This document shows, one piece after another, positions 1-6,273 of a stretch of DNA of 6,422 bases. The stretch comes from Equadaptatus sp045601305 (GTDB lineage: Bacteria > Synergistota > Synergistia > Synergistales > Synergistaceae). The notes below the pieces were generated by a model that saw only the letters and a program-made list of their open reading frames with translations, searched no databases and was not told the origin of the DNA. A program made the position numbers and the translations under genes. Location: contig JAZRZG010000179.1 of assembly GCA_045601305.1 (NCBI GenBank), positions 1-6,422 on the forward strand, read 5' to 3'. Numbering within the stretch: the stretch's first letter is position 1; every line of letters starts with the position of its first letter.

Positions 1-309
1 GAGGACTTTGAACATATCCTGCGGCTTAATTGCAAAGCGGAGGTGTTCGAGCTGGTAGATTGCGAGCTGTTCTTCAACGTCGAGAACTGTGATTGAGTTG
101 TCGCAGTCAAATACTGCGTACGGTTTGCAGTTCGGGTTGTAGCCCTTTGACGTTTTGCCGTAGGCTTCGAACATCTGGTTGATTGCTTTCTTGGTGTTCG
201 GTTCCCAATACGGGCTCTTGAGGTAGGTGATCTGTGCTGCTGATGCTACGCATGCGAAAACCATTACGAGAGCCATAGCAGCGACTGCGAGTTTTGTGAA
301 CTTCTTCAC
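1..309 (-). CDS. Secreted HAD-superfamily hydrolase, N-terminal 103 codons (3' end outside window)
   Basis: The frame is open from a GTG at 309-307 to base 1. The start is fixed by an in-frame TAG at 324-322, a Shine-Dalgarno AGGGGG at 323-318 (8 nt spacing), and a typical signal peptide straight after it. Residues 1-24 are a basic KKFTK start, a hydrophobic core and an ASA-A signal peptidase I site, so the product is exported. Mature residues 64-75 read YAVFDCDNSITV, which matches HAD motif I (DxDx[T/S]): D68 would be the phosphoaspartate nucleophile and D70 the general acid. The next residues (DVEEQLAIYQLEHLRF) look like the cap region of secreted HAD phosphatases related to phosphoserine phosphatase; this family link is from memory. 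Motifs II-IV lie beyond the window, so activity and substrate cannot be judged. It has its own promoter and is separated from the tRNA by a terminator. Confidence 0.8.
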   Translation of the reverse strand, partial: MKKFTKLAVAAMALVMVFACVASAAQITYLKSPYWEPNTKKAINQMFEAYGKTSKGYNPNCKPYAVFDCDNSITVLDVEEQLAIYQLEHLRFAIKPQDMFKVL

Positions 310-357
310 GTGTAAAACCCCCTATGGATTTGTGATTTGGTGTTACCAGTGATTAAT

Positions 358-386
358 ATTATGCTATGCTTTTCTGATTTTTGCAA
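358..386 (-). promoter_or_regulatory. Sigma70-type promoter of the HAD hydrolase gene
   Basis: Read on the minus strand there is a -35 TTGCAA (386-381), a 17-nt spacer and a -10 CATAAT (363-358). This places transcription start near 350 and gives a leader of about 40 nt before the GTG start at 309. It lies just downstream of the tRNA terminator, as expected for an independent unit. Confidence 0.55.
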
Positions 387-423
387 GCACTATTTTTCTT
401 TTTTTCAGAAAAATGATTTATCC

Positions 424-454
424 TGTTGTAATCAGTGCCGGCAGGCATACAACA
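424..454. repeat. Inverted repeat between tRNA terminator and HAD promoter
   Basis: TGTTGTA (424-430) and TACAACA (448-454) are perfect 7-bp inverted arms 17 nt apart. On the minus strand the spacer contains TGCC-TGCC-GGCA, so the stem could extend by four more pairs with a 5-nt bulge. No T-run follows on the minus strand, so it is not a second simple intrinsic terminator. It may be an operator, a processing or stability hairpin, or chance; the function is unknown. Confidence 0.4.
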
Positions 455-479
455 AAAAATCCGGAGAAATCTCCGGATT
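454..479 (-). terminator. Rho-independent terminator of the tRNA-Asn gene
   Basis: On the minus strand AATCCGGAG (479-471), a 4-nt loop (470-467) and CTCCGGATT (466-458) form a perfect 9-bp stem. Stem pairing plus the following bases gives a run of T residues before GTTGT. It begins 8 nt after the tRNA CCA end. This is a textbook intrinsic terminator. Confidence 0.9.
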
Positions 480-486
480 AATTTTC

Positions 487-562
487 TGGCTCCCCAGACT
501 GGACTCGAACCAGTAACACCCTGATTAACAGTCAGGTACTCTGCCGATTGAGCTACTGAGGA
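487..562 (-). tRNA. tRNA-Asn (anticodon GTT)
   Basis: A 76-nt cloverleaf with a genomically encoded CCA (489-487). The acceptor stem pairs TCCTCAG (562-556) with CTGGGGA, allowing one T-G pair, and the discriminator base is G. The D-arm contains the usual AGCTCAATCGGCAGAG pattern. The anticodon stem CCTGA/TCAGG closes a CTGTTAA loop with anticodon GTT at 529-527, reading AAC/AAU. The T-arm carries the canonical GGTTCGAGTCC sequence. The gene stands alone with its own promoter and terminator. Confidence 0.97.
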
Positions 563-590
563 ATAACAGATTGCTTTCGCAACGAGAGAA

Positions 591-618
591 ATTATAGCAC
601 TATCTTCCATTTTGGCAA
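591..618 (-). promoter_or_regulatory. Extended -10 promoter of tRNA-Asn
   Basis: On the minus strand there is a -35 TTGCCA (618-613), a 16-nt spacer and a perfect -10 TATAAT (596-591), preceded by TGC to make an extended TGnTATAAT element. Predicted transcription start is near 584, about 22 nt before the mature 5' end at 562. The match to consensus suits a stable RNA gene. Confidence 0.85.
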
Positions 619-628
619 TAGTTTTTTT

Positions 629-665
629 GAAAAAATATTAAAAATCTGTCCGCGCGCCGTTCAGA
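629..665 (-). terminator. Possible weak terminator of the mscS/dehydrogenase operon
   Basis: Just at the DUF1667 stop codon, TCTG (665-662) can pair with CAGA (648-645) around a GC-rich centre that adds only two further pairs. It is followed on the minus strand by a T-rich tract, TTTTTAATATTTTTT (644-630). The hairpin is short and interrupted, so this is a marginal call. No better candidate lies before the tRNA promoter, so readthrough or Rho-dependent ending is possible. Confidence 0.3.
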
Positions 666-1026
666 GCTGCATTTCTTCCCTTGTAGCTATTACGTTTACT
701 CCTGTATCGGCAACGTTTTTAACTATCACGTCGCCGATATGCACCGGCGCGCTGACCTCAATTTCTTTCAGCGCGCGGACGCAGTCAAAGATTTTCTCCT
801 TCGGTATGTCTGTCTCTGTCTTTACCGATACGACAGCGTCTTTGCCGCCCTTAAGCCGCACAAGAGAGGTGACTGTTCGTGCCGGTGAAGCAACCTCTTT
901 GCGCGCGTAAACGTCGCCGCGCGGGCATGTATTCCCCGCAACGGAAATTATTTTTCCGCAGTCGAGCTCAACAGTGATTTCGCAGCCCATCGGACAGCCG
1001 ATGCAGGTTAATTTTTTCTGTTCCAT
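661..1026 (-). CDS. DUF1667 (COG3862-type) cysteine-rich small redox partner protein
   Basis: The 121-residue product has an N-terminal cysteine cluster C8-x2-C11-x3-C15-x18-C34-PRG. The family is uncharacterised and recurrently encoded beside GlpA-like dehydrogenases and a partner flavoprotein. The cysteine spacing, and the PRG after the last Cys, resemble the [4Fe-4S] N-terminal segment of molybdopterin oxidoreductases, so cluster binding is a reasonable inference. The remaining ~85 residues show no motif I recognise and no membrane segment, so it is probably cytosolic and part of the same complex. ATG at 1026 is preferred over in-frame TTG (1032) and GTG (1029), because a GAGGAGG sits exactly 7 nt upstream of it. 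The start overlaps the preceding stop by 1 nt (TGATG), which implies translational coupling. It is the last gene of the operon. Confidence 0.88.
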   Translation of the reverse strand: MEQKKLTCIGCPMGCEITVELDCGKIISVAGNTCPRGDVYARKEVASPARTVTSLVRLKGGKDAVVSVKTETDIPKEKIFDCVRALKEIEVSAPVHIGDVIVKNVADTGVNVIATREEMQL

Positions 1027-2303
1027 CACCAAGCCTCCTCGATTTTCAGCGCAATTTCGTTAACTTCCGGATGTTTTTCAAGCTGTTCGCGCGTTACTGC
1101 CGCCTGTTCCATTTCCCCGGGCGTCATTATCTGCTTTTTTCTGCGAAACAGAAGTTCTCCGTCAAGGTAAAGGGCGAGCGCGCAGTTTTTGTACACATTT
1201 GCCGTGCGAAAGCGTATTGTGACGCTGCCCTGCATTTTTTCGGGACGTATGACCGACGGTACCGTGTAGCGTATTCCGTCCTGCGCCGTAACTTTAATAT
1301 TCCGTGTTCCTTCTATATTATGTACGTTGGTTTTGACATACGCAGCCGCGTTTTTACCTGCCTGCGCCGCTTCCTCTGATACAAAATCGACAAGGTCGTG
1401 AACGTGAAGCACGTTGCCGCAGGCAAAAACTCCGGGCACTGACGTTTCAAAACTCTCGTTGACAAAAGCGCCGTTCGTGAACGGGTTGATTTCGATTCCC
1501 ATGTTGTGCGACAGTTCGTTCTCAGGAATCAGACCGCAGGAAAGCAGAAGTGTGTCGCAGCTGTAAAATTCCTCCGTGCCCTCAACAGGTCTGCCTTTTT
1601 CGTCAACACGCGCGACAGTTACGCCCTCCACGCGTTCTTCTCCCTTAATGTCAACGACAGTATGGCTTAATTTCAGCGGTATTCCGTAGTCGTCAAGGCA
1701 CTGGACTATGTTGCGTTTCAGACCGCCGGAGTAGGGCATAAGCTCTGCGACAAGTTTTACCTTCGCGCCTTCAAGCGTAAGACGGCGCGCCATAATCAGA
1801 CCGATGTCGCCTGAGCCTAAAATCACAATTTCTCTGCCCGGCATAAAGCCTTCCATATTGACAAGGCGCTGTGCCGTGCCTGCGCTGTAAATCCCTGCCG
1901 GACGATACCCCGGTATGTTTAACGCGCCTCTCGGTCTTTCGCGGCAGCCCATGGCAAGTATCACAGCCTTCGGATTGAGAGTAAAAAGACCGTCCTCTTT
2001 GTTTATCGCCGTAACAGTTTTGTCTTTTGAAATTTCCAGCGCCATAGTGCCGAGTTTACAGTCAATTCCAAGCTCTGCGGCGCGCCTTACATAACGCTCC
2101 GCGTATTCGGGACCTGTGAGTTCTTCCTTGAAAGTGTGAAGCCCGAAGCCGTTGTGTATGCACTGATTGAGAATGCCGCCCTGTCTGTCGTCGCGTTCGA
2201 TAATCAGCGGCTCCGCGCCGTTTTCCTTTGCTGATATTGCCGCTGACAGCCCTGCAGGACCTCCGCCTATTATTGCTATGTCATAATTTTTCATTGCAGT
2301 CAC
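1026..2303 (-). CDS. NAD(P)/FAD-dependent oxidoreductase, GlpA-trio partner flavoprotein
   Basis: This 425-residue pyridine nucleotide-disulfide reductase-fold protein has an N-terminal FAD Rossmann motif GGGPAG (residues 13-18) ending at E36. A second dinucleotide-binding motif GSGDIG (163-168), probably for NAD(P), and a C-terminal FAD-contact segment TSVPGVFACGN (287-297) followed by the helix DLVDFVSEEAAQAG are also present. No thioredoxin-reductase-type CxxC pair is seen. The segment GGILNQCIHNGFG (42-54) fits my memory of the family that accompanies GlpA-like dehydrogenases. About 95 residues after the flavin fold form an extra C-terminal domain. It likely moves electrons between the dehydrogenase and NAD(P) or another carrier; direction and acceptor are unknown. 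The GTG start at 2303 lies next to the previous stop with AAGGAG 9 nt upstream. An ATG at 2294 with AGGTGA is the alternative, three codons shorter. Confidence 0.92.
   Translation of the reverse strand: MTAMKNYDIAIIGGGPAGLSAAISAKENGAEPLIIERDDRQGGILNQCIHNGFGLHTFKEELTGPEYAERYVRRAAELGIDCKLGTMALEISKDKTVTAINKEDGLFTLNPKAVILAMGCRERPRGALNIPGYRPAGIYSAGTAQRLVNMEGFMPGREIVILGSGDIGLIMARRLTLEGAKVKLVAELMPYSGGLKRNIVQCLDDYGIPLKLSHTVVDIKGEERVEGVTVARVDEKGRPVEGTEEFYSCDTLLLSCGLIPENELSHNMGIEINPFTNGAFVNESFETSVPGVFACGNVLHVHDLVDFVSEEAAQAGKNAAAYVKTNVHNIEGTRNIKVTAQDGIRYTVPSVIRPEKMQGSVTIRFRTANVYKNCALALYLDGELLFRRKKQIMTPGEMEQAAVTREQLEKHPEVNEIALKIEEAW
1034..1040 (-). promoter_or_regulatory. Ribosome binding site fixing the DUF1667 start
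   Basis: GAGGAGG on the minus strand, inside the last codons of the flavoprotein gene, lies 7 nt before ATG 1026. It is too close to the upstream TTG at 1032 (1 nt), which rules out that start. Confidence 0.8.
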
Positions 2304-3740
2304 CTAAAGTGTCTCCTTGACAGTGCCGGAAATAAGCCTTGATTTCCCGCCGTTTTTGGTAATCTCAGAAATATCTGTGCCAAGCTCGCGCGCAAGAAGC
2401 TCCATGACACGCTGCGTGCAGAACCCCGCCTGACAGCGCCCCATTCCGGCGCGCGTGCGCTTTTTGACGCCGTCAAGAGTCGCGGCGCCGAGCGGTCTGT
2501 GAATCGCGTCAAGGATTTCACCCTCCGTCACAGTTTCGCAGCGGCAGACAATACGCCCGTATGCCGGCTCTTTTTTAATCAGTTCGGCGCGTTCTTCGTT
2601 TGTCATCCCCTTGAAATAAGGCGTGCCTTTTCTTGTGCCGCAGAAGTTCGGATTTTCCTCAAGCGGCAGCATTGTTTTCAAAATTTCAACAACCATTTCG
2701 CCTATTGCCGCGCAGCTTGTGAGCCCGGGAGATTCTATTGCCGCGCAGTCTATGAAACCTTTAGCGTCTTCAATTTCGCCGATAATGAACTCATGGTCTT
2801 CGTGGTGCGCGCGAAGCCCCGCAAAGGAAGTTATAACCTTGCGCATCGGAAGATTTTTGACATACATTCCCGATTTTTCAATTACAGCGTCAAGCCCCTC
2901 ACGCGTCGTGTTTATACCCTCTTTGTCCTCTACGTCGATTGCCGTGGGACCCACGATGAGATTGCCGTGAACAGTAGGGGATACAAGAATGCCCTTGCCG
3001 AATTTGCCCGGCAGCGGAAAAATTGTGCGGGATACGTGATTTCCCGCCTCATTGTCAAGCAGACAGTAATCCCCTCTGCGCGGAATAATTTTGATTTTGC
3101 GCGCGCTCACCATATTGTGAATTTCGTCAGCGTACACGCCGGCGGCATTAACCGCATGCTTTGCTTCAAAATCACCCTTTGTCGTGTGAATGACGAAGAA
3201 ACCGTCCTTTTTGTCTATTGCAGTCACAGCGCTGTCAAAACGAAAATCGACACCGTTTGTGCAAGCGTTTTCAGCCATGGCAATGTTGAGCATAAAAGGG
3301 TCGATTATTCCGGCAGACGGCGCGTAAAGCGCGGCGCAGGCATTGTCGGATATATTCGGCTCAAGCGCGCGAAGCTCGTCGCGGCTGATAATTTTAAGCC
3401 CCTTTACGCCGTTTTTCAGCCCGCGTTCATAAAGCGCGCTGAGCTTCGGCATATCCTCTTCGTCAAGACAGACTACAAGCGAGCCGCACTGACGCGCGGG
3501 AATATCCAGATCGCGCGAAAGCTGCCACAGCAATTCGTTGCCTCTGACATTCAGCCGCGCCATGAGAGAACCCTCCGCCGCGTCGTAACCGGCGTGGACT
3601 ATGCCGCTGTTTGCCTTTGACGTCCCGCAGTTTACGTCAGAGCAGCGTTCAAGCACGCATGCTTTAACCCTGTATTTTGACAATTCCCTTGCCGCCGCGC
3701 AGCCGGAAACTCCTGCGCCTATTATTATAACGTTGTACAT
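2304..3740 (-). CDS. GlpA-like FAD-dependent (glycerol-3-phosphate) dehydrogenase with BFD-like [2Fe-2S] domain
   Basis: This 478-residue protein combines a DAO-fold flavoenzyme with a C-terminal BFD-like iron-sulfur domain. Numbering from ATG 3740: FAD motif GAGVSG is at residues 8-13, ERC at 31-33, and CGTSKANSGIVHAG at 38-51 is the flavin-contacting segment shared with GlpA/LhgO-type enzymes. PGLTSC (338-343) closes the FAD fold. The C-terminal part holds C399-R-C401 and C436-x4-C441, the four cysteines of a BFD-like [2Fe-2S] site. The trio with the next two genes is usually called glycerol-3-phosphate dehydrogenase, but no glpK, glpF or GlpC anchor is nearby. Oxidation of another 2-hydroxy-acid is possible. 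ATG 3740 has AGGTG 6 nt upstream and leaves a 12-nt gap after the channel gene; an in-frame GTG at 3749 would add three residues but lacks a clear ribosome site. Confidence 0.93.
   Translation of the reverse strand: MYNVIIIGAGVSGCAAARELSKYRVKACVLERCSDVNCGTSKANSGIVHAGYDAAEGSLMARLNVRGNELLWQLSRDLDIPARQCGSLVVCLDEEDMPKLSALYERGLKNGVKGLKIISRDELRALEPNISDNACAALYAPSAGIIDPFMLNIAMAENACTNGVDFRFDSAVTAIDKKDGFFVIHTTKGDFEAKHAVNAAGVYADEIHNMVSARKIKIIPRRGDYCLLDNEAGNHVSRTIFPLPGKFGKGILVSPTVHGNLIVGPTAIDVEDKEGINTTREGLDAVIEKSGMYVKNLPMRKVITSFAGLRAHHEDHEFIIGEIEDAKGFIDCAAIESPGLTSCAAIGEMVVEILKTMLPLEENPNFCGTRKGTPYFKGMTNEERAELIKKEPAYGRIVCRCETVTEGEILDAIHRPLGAATLDGVKKRTRAGMGRCQAGFCTQRVMELLARELGTDISEITKNGGKSRLISGTVKETL
2313..2318 (-). 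promoter_or_regulatory. Ribosome binding site for the partner flavoprotein
   Basis: AAGGAG on the minus strand, inside the last codons of the dehydrogenase gene, sits 9 nt before GTG 2303. A second weaker site AGGTGA (2305-2300) sits 5 nt before ATG 2294, so either codon could initiate. The sequence alone does not settle it. Confidence 0.5.
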
Positions 3741-3752
3741 CTGCCGCACCTG

Positions 3753-5927
3753 CTACTGTTCGCTGATGATGTGAACATCTCTTTGCGGGAAGGCGATTAC
3801 AATATCGTTCGCGCGGTAAGCTTCCGTGATGTCCTTCATAATATTGCTCTTGACCTCCACCTGACTGCGCTCGACAATGTTTGCAAAGAACTGAACCTTG
3901 ACAACGATGGCGCTGTCGTCAAAACTGTCGCACACGACTCTGTAGTAAGGACGTTTCTGAACGAGAGGGCTTTTCTCAAGTATATTTTCAGTAACAGTAC
4001 GCAGTTTTTTGAGGTCAGTATCGTAAGCGACACCCACGTCAATAGTCAGACGGACATTTGGATTTTCAAGCGTGAGATTGACAAATTCCTGATCAAAGAA
4101 CTTGCTGTTCGGAACGATTAAATCCTTGCTGTCCTCCATAAGAAGCACCGTGTCATACAGAGAAAGCTCCTTGACAACGCCGTACTGTCCGTTGAGCAGT
4201 ACATGGTCGCCGACGTGAATACGGTTTTTCATAAAAAGAGCAAGCCCCGCGAACAAATCGGCAATCATTTTCTGCGCGCCGAAGCCGAACGCGACAGCAA
4301 TAGCGCCTCCTGCGACAGCCAGCGCCGTGTACGGAATACCGAGCTGAGCCATTGCAATCATAAAAGAGAACAAAATGCCGAGATATTTCACCAGCTTTGA
4401 GGCAAGCAGCGCGCTGTGAACAGAAAGCGAACTGTTGTGCTTAATAACACGTCTTGCCATAAAAGCAACGTATGAAGAAATCAGATAGCAGACGATGAAA
4501 ATAATAATTGCCGTGAAAATTTTGCCCAAAGTAACAGGATAATCCTCAACGTAGAACAGCTCATAATCGCGGACGTTGACAAAAATTTCGGATATTTTAC
4601 CAGTGAAATTCAGTTTGCTGTCCTTCGGCGCCGTGCCGTATATTCTGTTAATCTCCGATATCATGTTTGAGAACAGGTCTTTCATCTGTATAAGCTGATA
4701 CAGATAATCGGCATATCTTGCGAGCCGGGATTTCAGATTAACAGACAACTCGTTGTAAAGCTGCCTGTCAGAGTCAACCGTGTTCAGATTTTGGCTTTCA
4801 AAAAACGAGGCAGATGTTTCAGCGGCATTGCTTGTTTTCTTAATTTCATTTATGCAATACTCGTAATCATTGTCGATTTTGGCAGTTATATCCTCGCAGA
4901 TTTCGCGAGTATGCTCTACAAGTTTGCGGTCGCTGTCGTCTGCTATGTTTTCCTTGGCAAGTGCCCACGCCGAACGCAGAGTAACCCAATAATCAGACAG
5001 ATTGATAAGTATGGCGATCTCATTTTCAATAAGATTCTGCTCAGTCGAATAGCAGTATTTTGCCATGTGAGAAGGCATATTTGTTGTTGAAGTCAGTTTT
5101 TCTGCCAGCAGGTCATGTTTCTGACTGAGAATATCGATTCTGCTGTACTGCTTTGCAATATACTGCTGCGTAAGGTTTGTAAACCAGTCCTCCTCCTTGC
5201 CGCTGAGCTTGATATTTTTTCGCACAGTCACCAGCATATTTTCAAGCGCAGCTATGCGGCGCTCCAAGGCATTGGCAGAATTTTGTCGGGATTCGACAGC
5301 TATGTTTTTCAGACGCAGCTTTTCAAAACAGACCTCGTAACACACCTTGACGACCTTCATGTTCCACTCGTTTTTGACAATGTCATCATCAGTATCAAGC
5401 CTGTCAAGACACAGCCGATAGCGCTTTTCCAGCGTAAATTTTTCCTGAGTAAGCCTCTCGATTTCCTTTTTTGTACGCGCGATAAAAGCCTTGTGCAGCG
5501 CAAGCGTAGTCTTTGCGCGATATACAATGCCGACTGTCTGAGAGTAAAAAGTAATGTCATACGGCGGTTTCTGCGCGAGGAACTGACGTACTGTGTCATC
5601 GTCGATAATTGTGGCATCATCGGTTAAATCAGCTTTGTTGTAATAGTGCTGGCTGGAGTAAAGAGAAACCGCCCTGTGCAGAGCCATTTCATAATCAATA
5701 ACCTCACGCAGCGGAACACCGTTCTGCTTTGCAACTGCATCTTCATAAGACAAAGTCTTCATATATTCCTGCCTGAGTTCTTCCGCGCGGTCAAGCGGAG
5801 TCTTCTGATAACCCTCAAGCGTCTTGATAAATTCAGCAAAAGATTCCGCAAACGCCGGTGTAAGACACGCAGCAGCCATGCTTAACGCAAGAACGAAAAT
5901 ATACAACCCTTTCAGAAAACGCTTCAT
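3753..5927 (-). CDS. Large MscS-family mechanosensitive ion channel with helical extracytoplasmic domain
   Basis: The product is 724 residues. Residues 1-27 form a signal peptide ending AFA-E. Residues ~30-455 are soluble, charged and helix/coiled-coil-like, and should face the periplasm or outside. TM helices follow at ~467-489 and ~511-529. The pore helix at ~533-567 carries the Gly/Ala-rich AVAGGAIAVAFGFGAQ pattern of MscS TM3, followed by DLFAGLALFMKNRIHVGD. The beta-domain includes IVPNSKF (604-610), the conserved 'PNS' region, and the cytoplasmic alpha/beta vestibule runs to ~residue 718. The family gates on membrane tension during hypo-osmotic shock. The length and exported domain make it MscK/MscM-like in layout rather than the ~290-residue minimal MscS; the exported domain is not recognisable. 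ATG 5927 has GGAGGG 6 nt upstream. It is first in the operon, 12 nt before the dehydrogenase. Confidence 0.95.
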   Translation of the reverse strand: MKRFLKGLYIFVLALSMAAACLTPAFAESFAEFIKTLEGYQKTPLDRAEELRQEYMKTLSYEDAVAKQNGVPLREVIDYEMALHRAVSLYSSQHYYNKADLTDDATIIDDDTVRQFLAQKPPYDITFYSQTVGIVYRAKTTLALHKAFIARTKKEIERLTQEKFTLEKRYRLCLDRLDTDDDIVKNEWNMKVVKVCYEVCFEKLRLKNIAVESRQNSANALERRIAALENMLVTVRKNIKLSGKEEDWFTNLTQQYIAKQYSRIDILSQKHDLLAEKLTSTTNMPSHMAKYCYSTEQNLIENEIAILINLSDYWVTLRSAWALAKENIADDSDRKLVEHTREICEDITAKIDNDYEYCINEIKKTSNAAETSASFFESQNLNTVDSDRQLYNELSVNLKSRLARYADYLYQLIQMKDLFSNMISEINRIYGTAPKDSKLNFTGKISEIFVNVRDYELFYVEDYPVTLGKIFTAIIIFIVCYLISSYVAFMARRVIKHNSSLSVHSALLASKLVKYLGILFSFMIAMAQLGIPYTALAVAGGAIAVAFGFGAQKMIADLFAGLALFMKNRIHVGDHVLLNGQYGVVKELSLYDTVLLMEDSKDLIVPNSKFFDQEFVNLTLENPNVRLTIDVGVAYDTDLKKLRTVTENILEKSPLVQKRPYYRVVCDSFDDSAIVVKVQFFANIVERSQVEVKSNIMKDITEAYRANDIVIAFPQRDVHIISEQ

Positions 5928-5970
5928 GAGATACCCTCCGGTGAAAAAGATGTTTGCTTTTCTGCGCTAT

Positions 5971-5999
5971 ATTATACTGTAATGAAAATAAGTAAACAA
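5971..5999 (-). promoter_or_regulatory. Sigma70-type promoter of the mscS-dehydrogenase operon
   Basis: On the minus strand there is a -35 TTGTTT (5999-5994), a 17-nt spacer and a perfect -10 TATAAT (5976-5971). Transcription would start near 5964, leaving a leader of about 37 nt before ATG 5927. No other promoter is evident inside the packed operon, so it should drive all four genes. Confidence 0.75.
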
Positions 6000-6013
6000 T
6001 ACGCAATGCGTAT
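5999..6013. promoter_or_regulatory. Perfect palindrome abutting the operon -35 box (candidate operator)
   Basis: ATACGCA-A-TGCGTAT is an uninterrupted dyad with 7-bp arms around one central base. It overlaps the outer base of the -35 hexamer and extends upstream. Position and symmetry suit a dimeric transcription factor acting as activator or repressor. No second copy was noticed in the window, and no regulator gene is present. Confidence 0.5.
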
Positions 6014-6020
6014 AAAACAC

Positions 6021-6101
6021 GGGGGTATAGAAGACGGGAGTATAGGAGACGGGAGTATAGGAGACGGGAGTATAAAAGACGGGAGTCGGGAGTCGGGAGT
6101 A
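6021..6101 (+). repeat. 15-bp tandem repeat (4 units) running into a GGGAGTM heptamer array
   Basis: Units start at 6021, 6036, 6051 and 6066. The two central ones are identical, GGGAGTATAGGAGAC; the first begins GGGGG and ends TAGAAGAC, and the last has TAAAAGAC. The array then continues as three heptamers, GGGAGTC, GGGAGTC and GGGAGTA (6081-6101). The 15-mer looks like a heptamer GGGAGTA plus an 8-base tail, hinting at a shared origin. Confidence 0.9.
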
Positions 6102-6104
6102 AAA

Positions 6105-6125
6105 AGTCGTTGGTCGTTAGTCGTC
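6105..6125 (+). repeat. Heptamer array, RGTCGTY family
   Basis: Three consecutive 7-bp units, AGTCGTT, GGTCGTT and AGTCGTC. They differ from the neighbouring families but keep the same 7-bp period. Confidence 0.75.
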
Positions 6126-6143
6126 CGCTGCTTTCGCTTTTCC

Positions 6144-6171
6144 GAAGTGCTAAGTGCTAAGTGCGAGGTGC
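6144..6171 (+). repeat. Heptamer array, KARGTGC family
   Basis: Four consecutive 7-bp units: GAAGTGC, TAAGTGC, TAAGTGC and GAGGTGC. This is a third heptamer family in the same block. Confidence 0.85.
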
Positions 6172-6219
6172 GTTCTTGTCATTAGTAAAAAACACGGGAT
6201 TACGGTTTTAACTTTCAAA

Positions 6220-6264
6220 GTCCGCTTCAGCGGACACCACCGATACTCTCGCTAAACGCTCGGT
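6220..6264. repeat. Two adjacent small hairpins
   Basis: GTCCGC-TTCA-GCGGAC (6220-6235) is a perfect 6-bp stem with a 4-base loop. It is followed by ACCGA (6239-6243) and TCGGT (6260-6264), 5-bp arms 16 nt apart. Neither is followed by a T-run on the plus strand, so they do not look like terminators. The pair may be the core of a dispersed intergenic repeat. Confidence 0.55.
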
Positions 6265-6273
6265 ATTCCCTGC

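Noticed and set aside
359..610. Minus-strand 83-codon open frame
   Set aside because: It runs through the tRNA-Asn gene and its terminator; its middle residues are translated tRNA sequence.
2499..3620. Long plus-strand open frame (373 codons) opposite the dehydrogenase
   Set aside because: It is an antisense shadow of a gene with clear FAD and iron-sulfur motifs. Its peptide has no recognisable domain and it lacks a promoter or ribosome site.
5115..5627. Plus-strand 170-codon open frame opposite the channel gene
   Set aside because: Antisense shadow of the helical domain of the MscS protein, with no supporting signals.
5982..6185. Plus-strand 67-codon open frame with repeated GSIGD/GSIKD peptides
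   Set aside because: The peptide repeat is just the 15-bp DNA repeat (a multiple of three) translated. No ribosome site is seen, and the rest of the frame crosses other repeat families.
6220..6235. Possible intrinsic terminator from a gene entering from the right
   Set aside because: The stem is only 6 bp and is not followed by a T-run on either strand.
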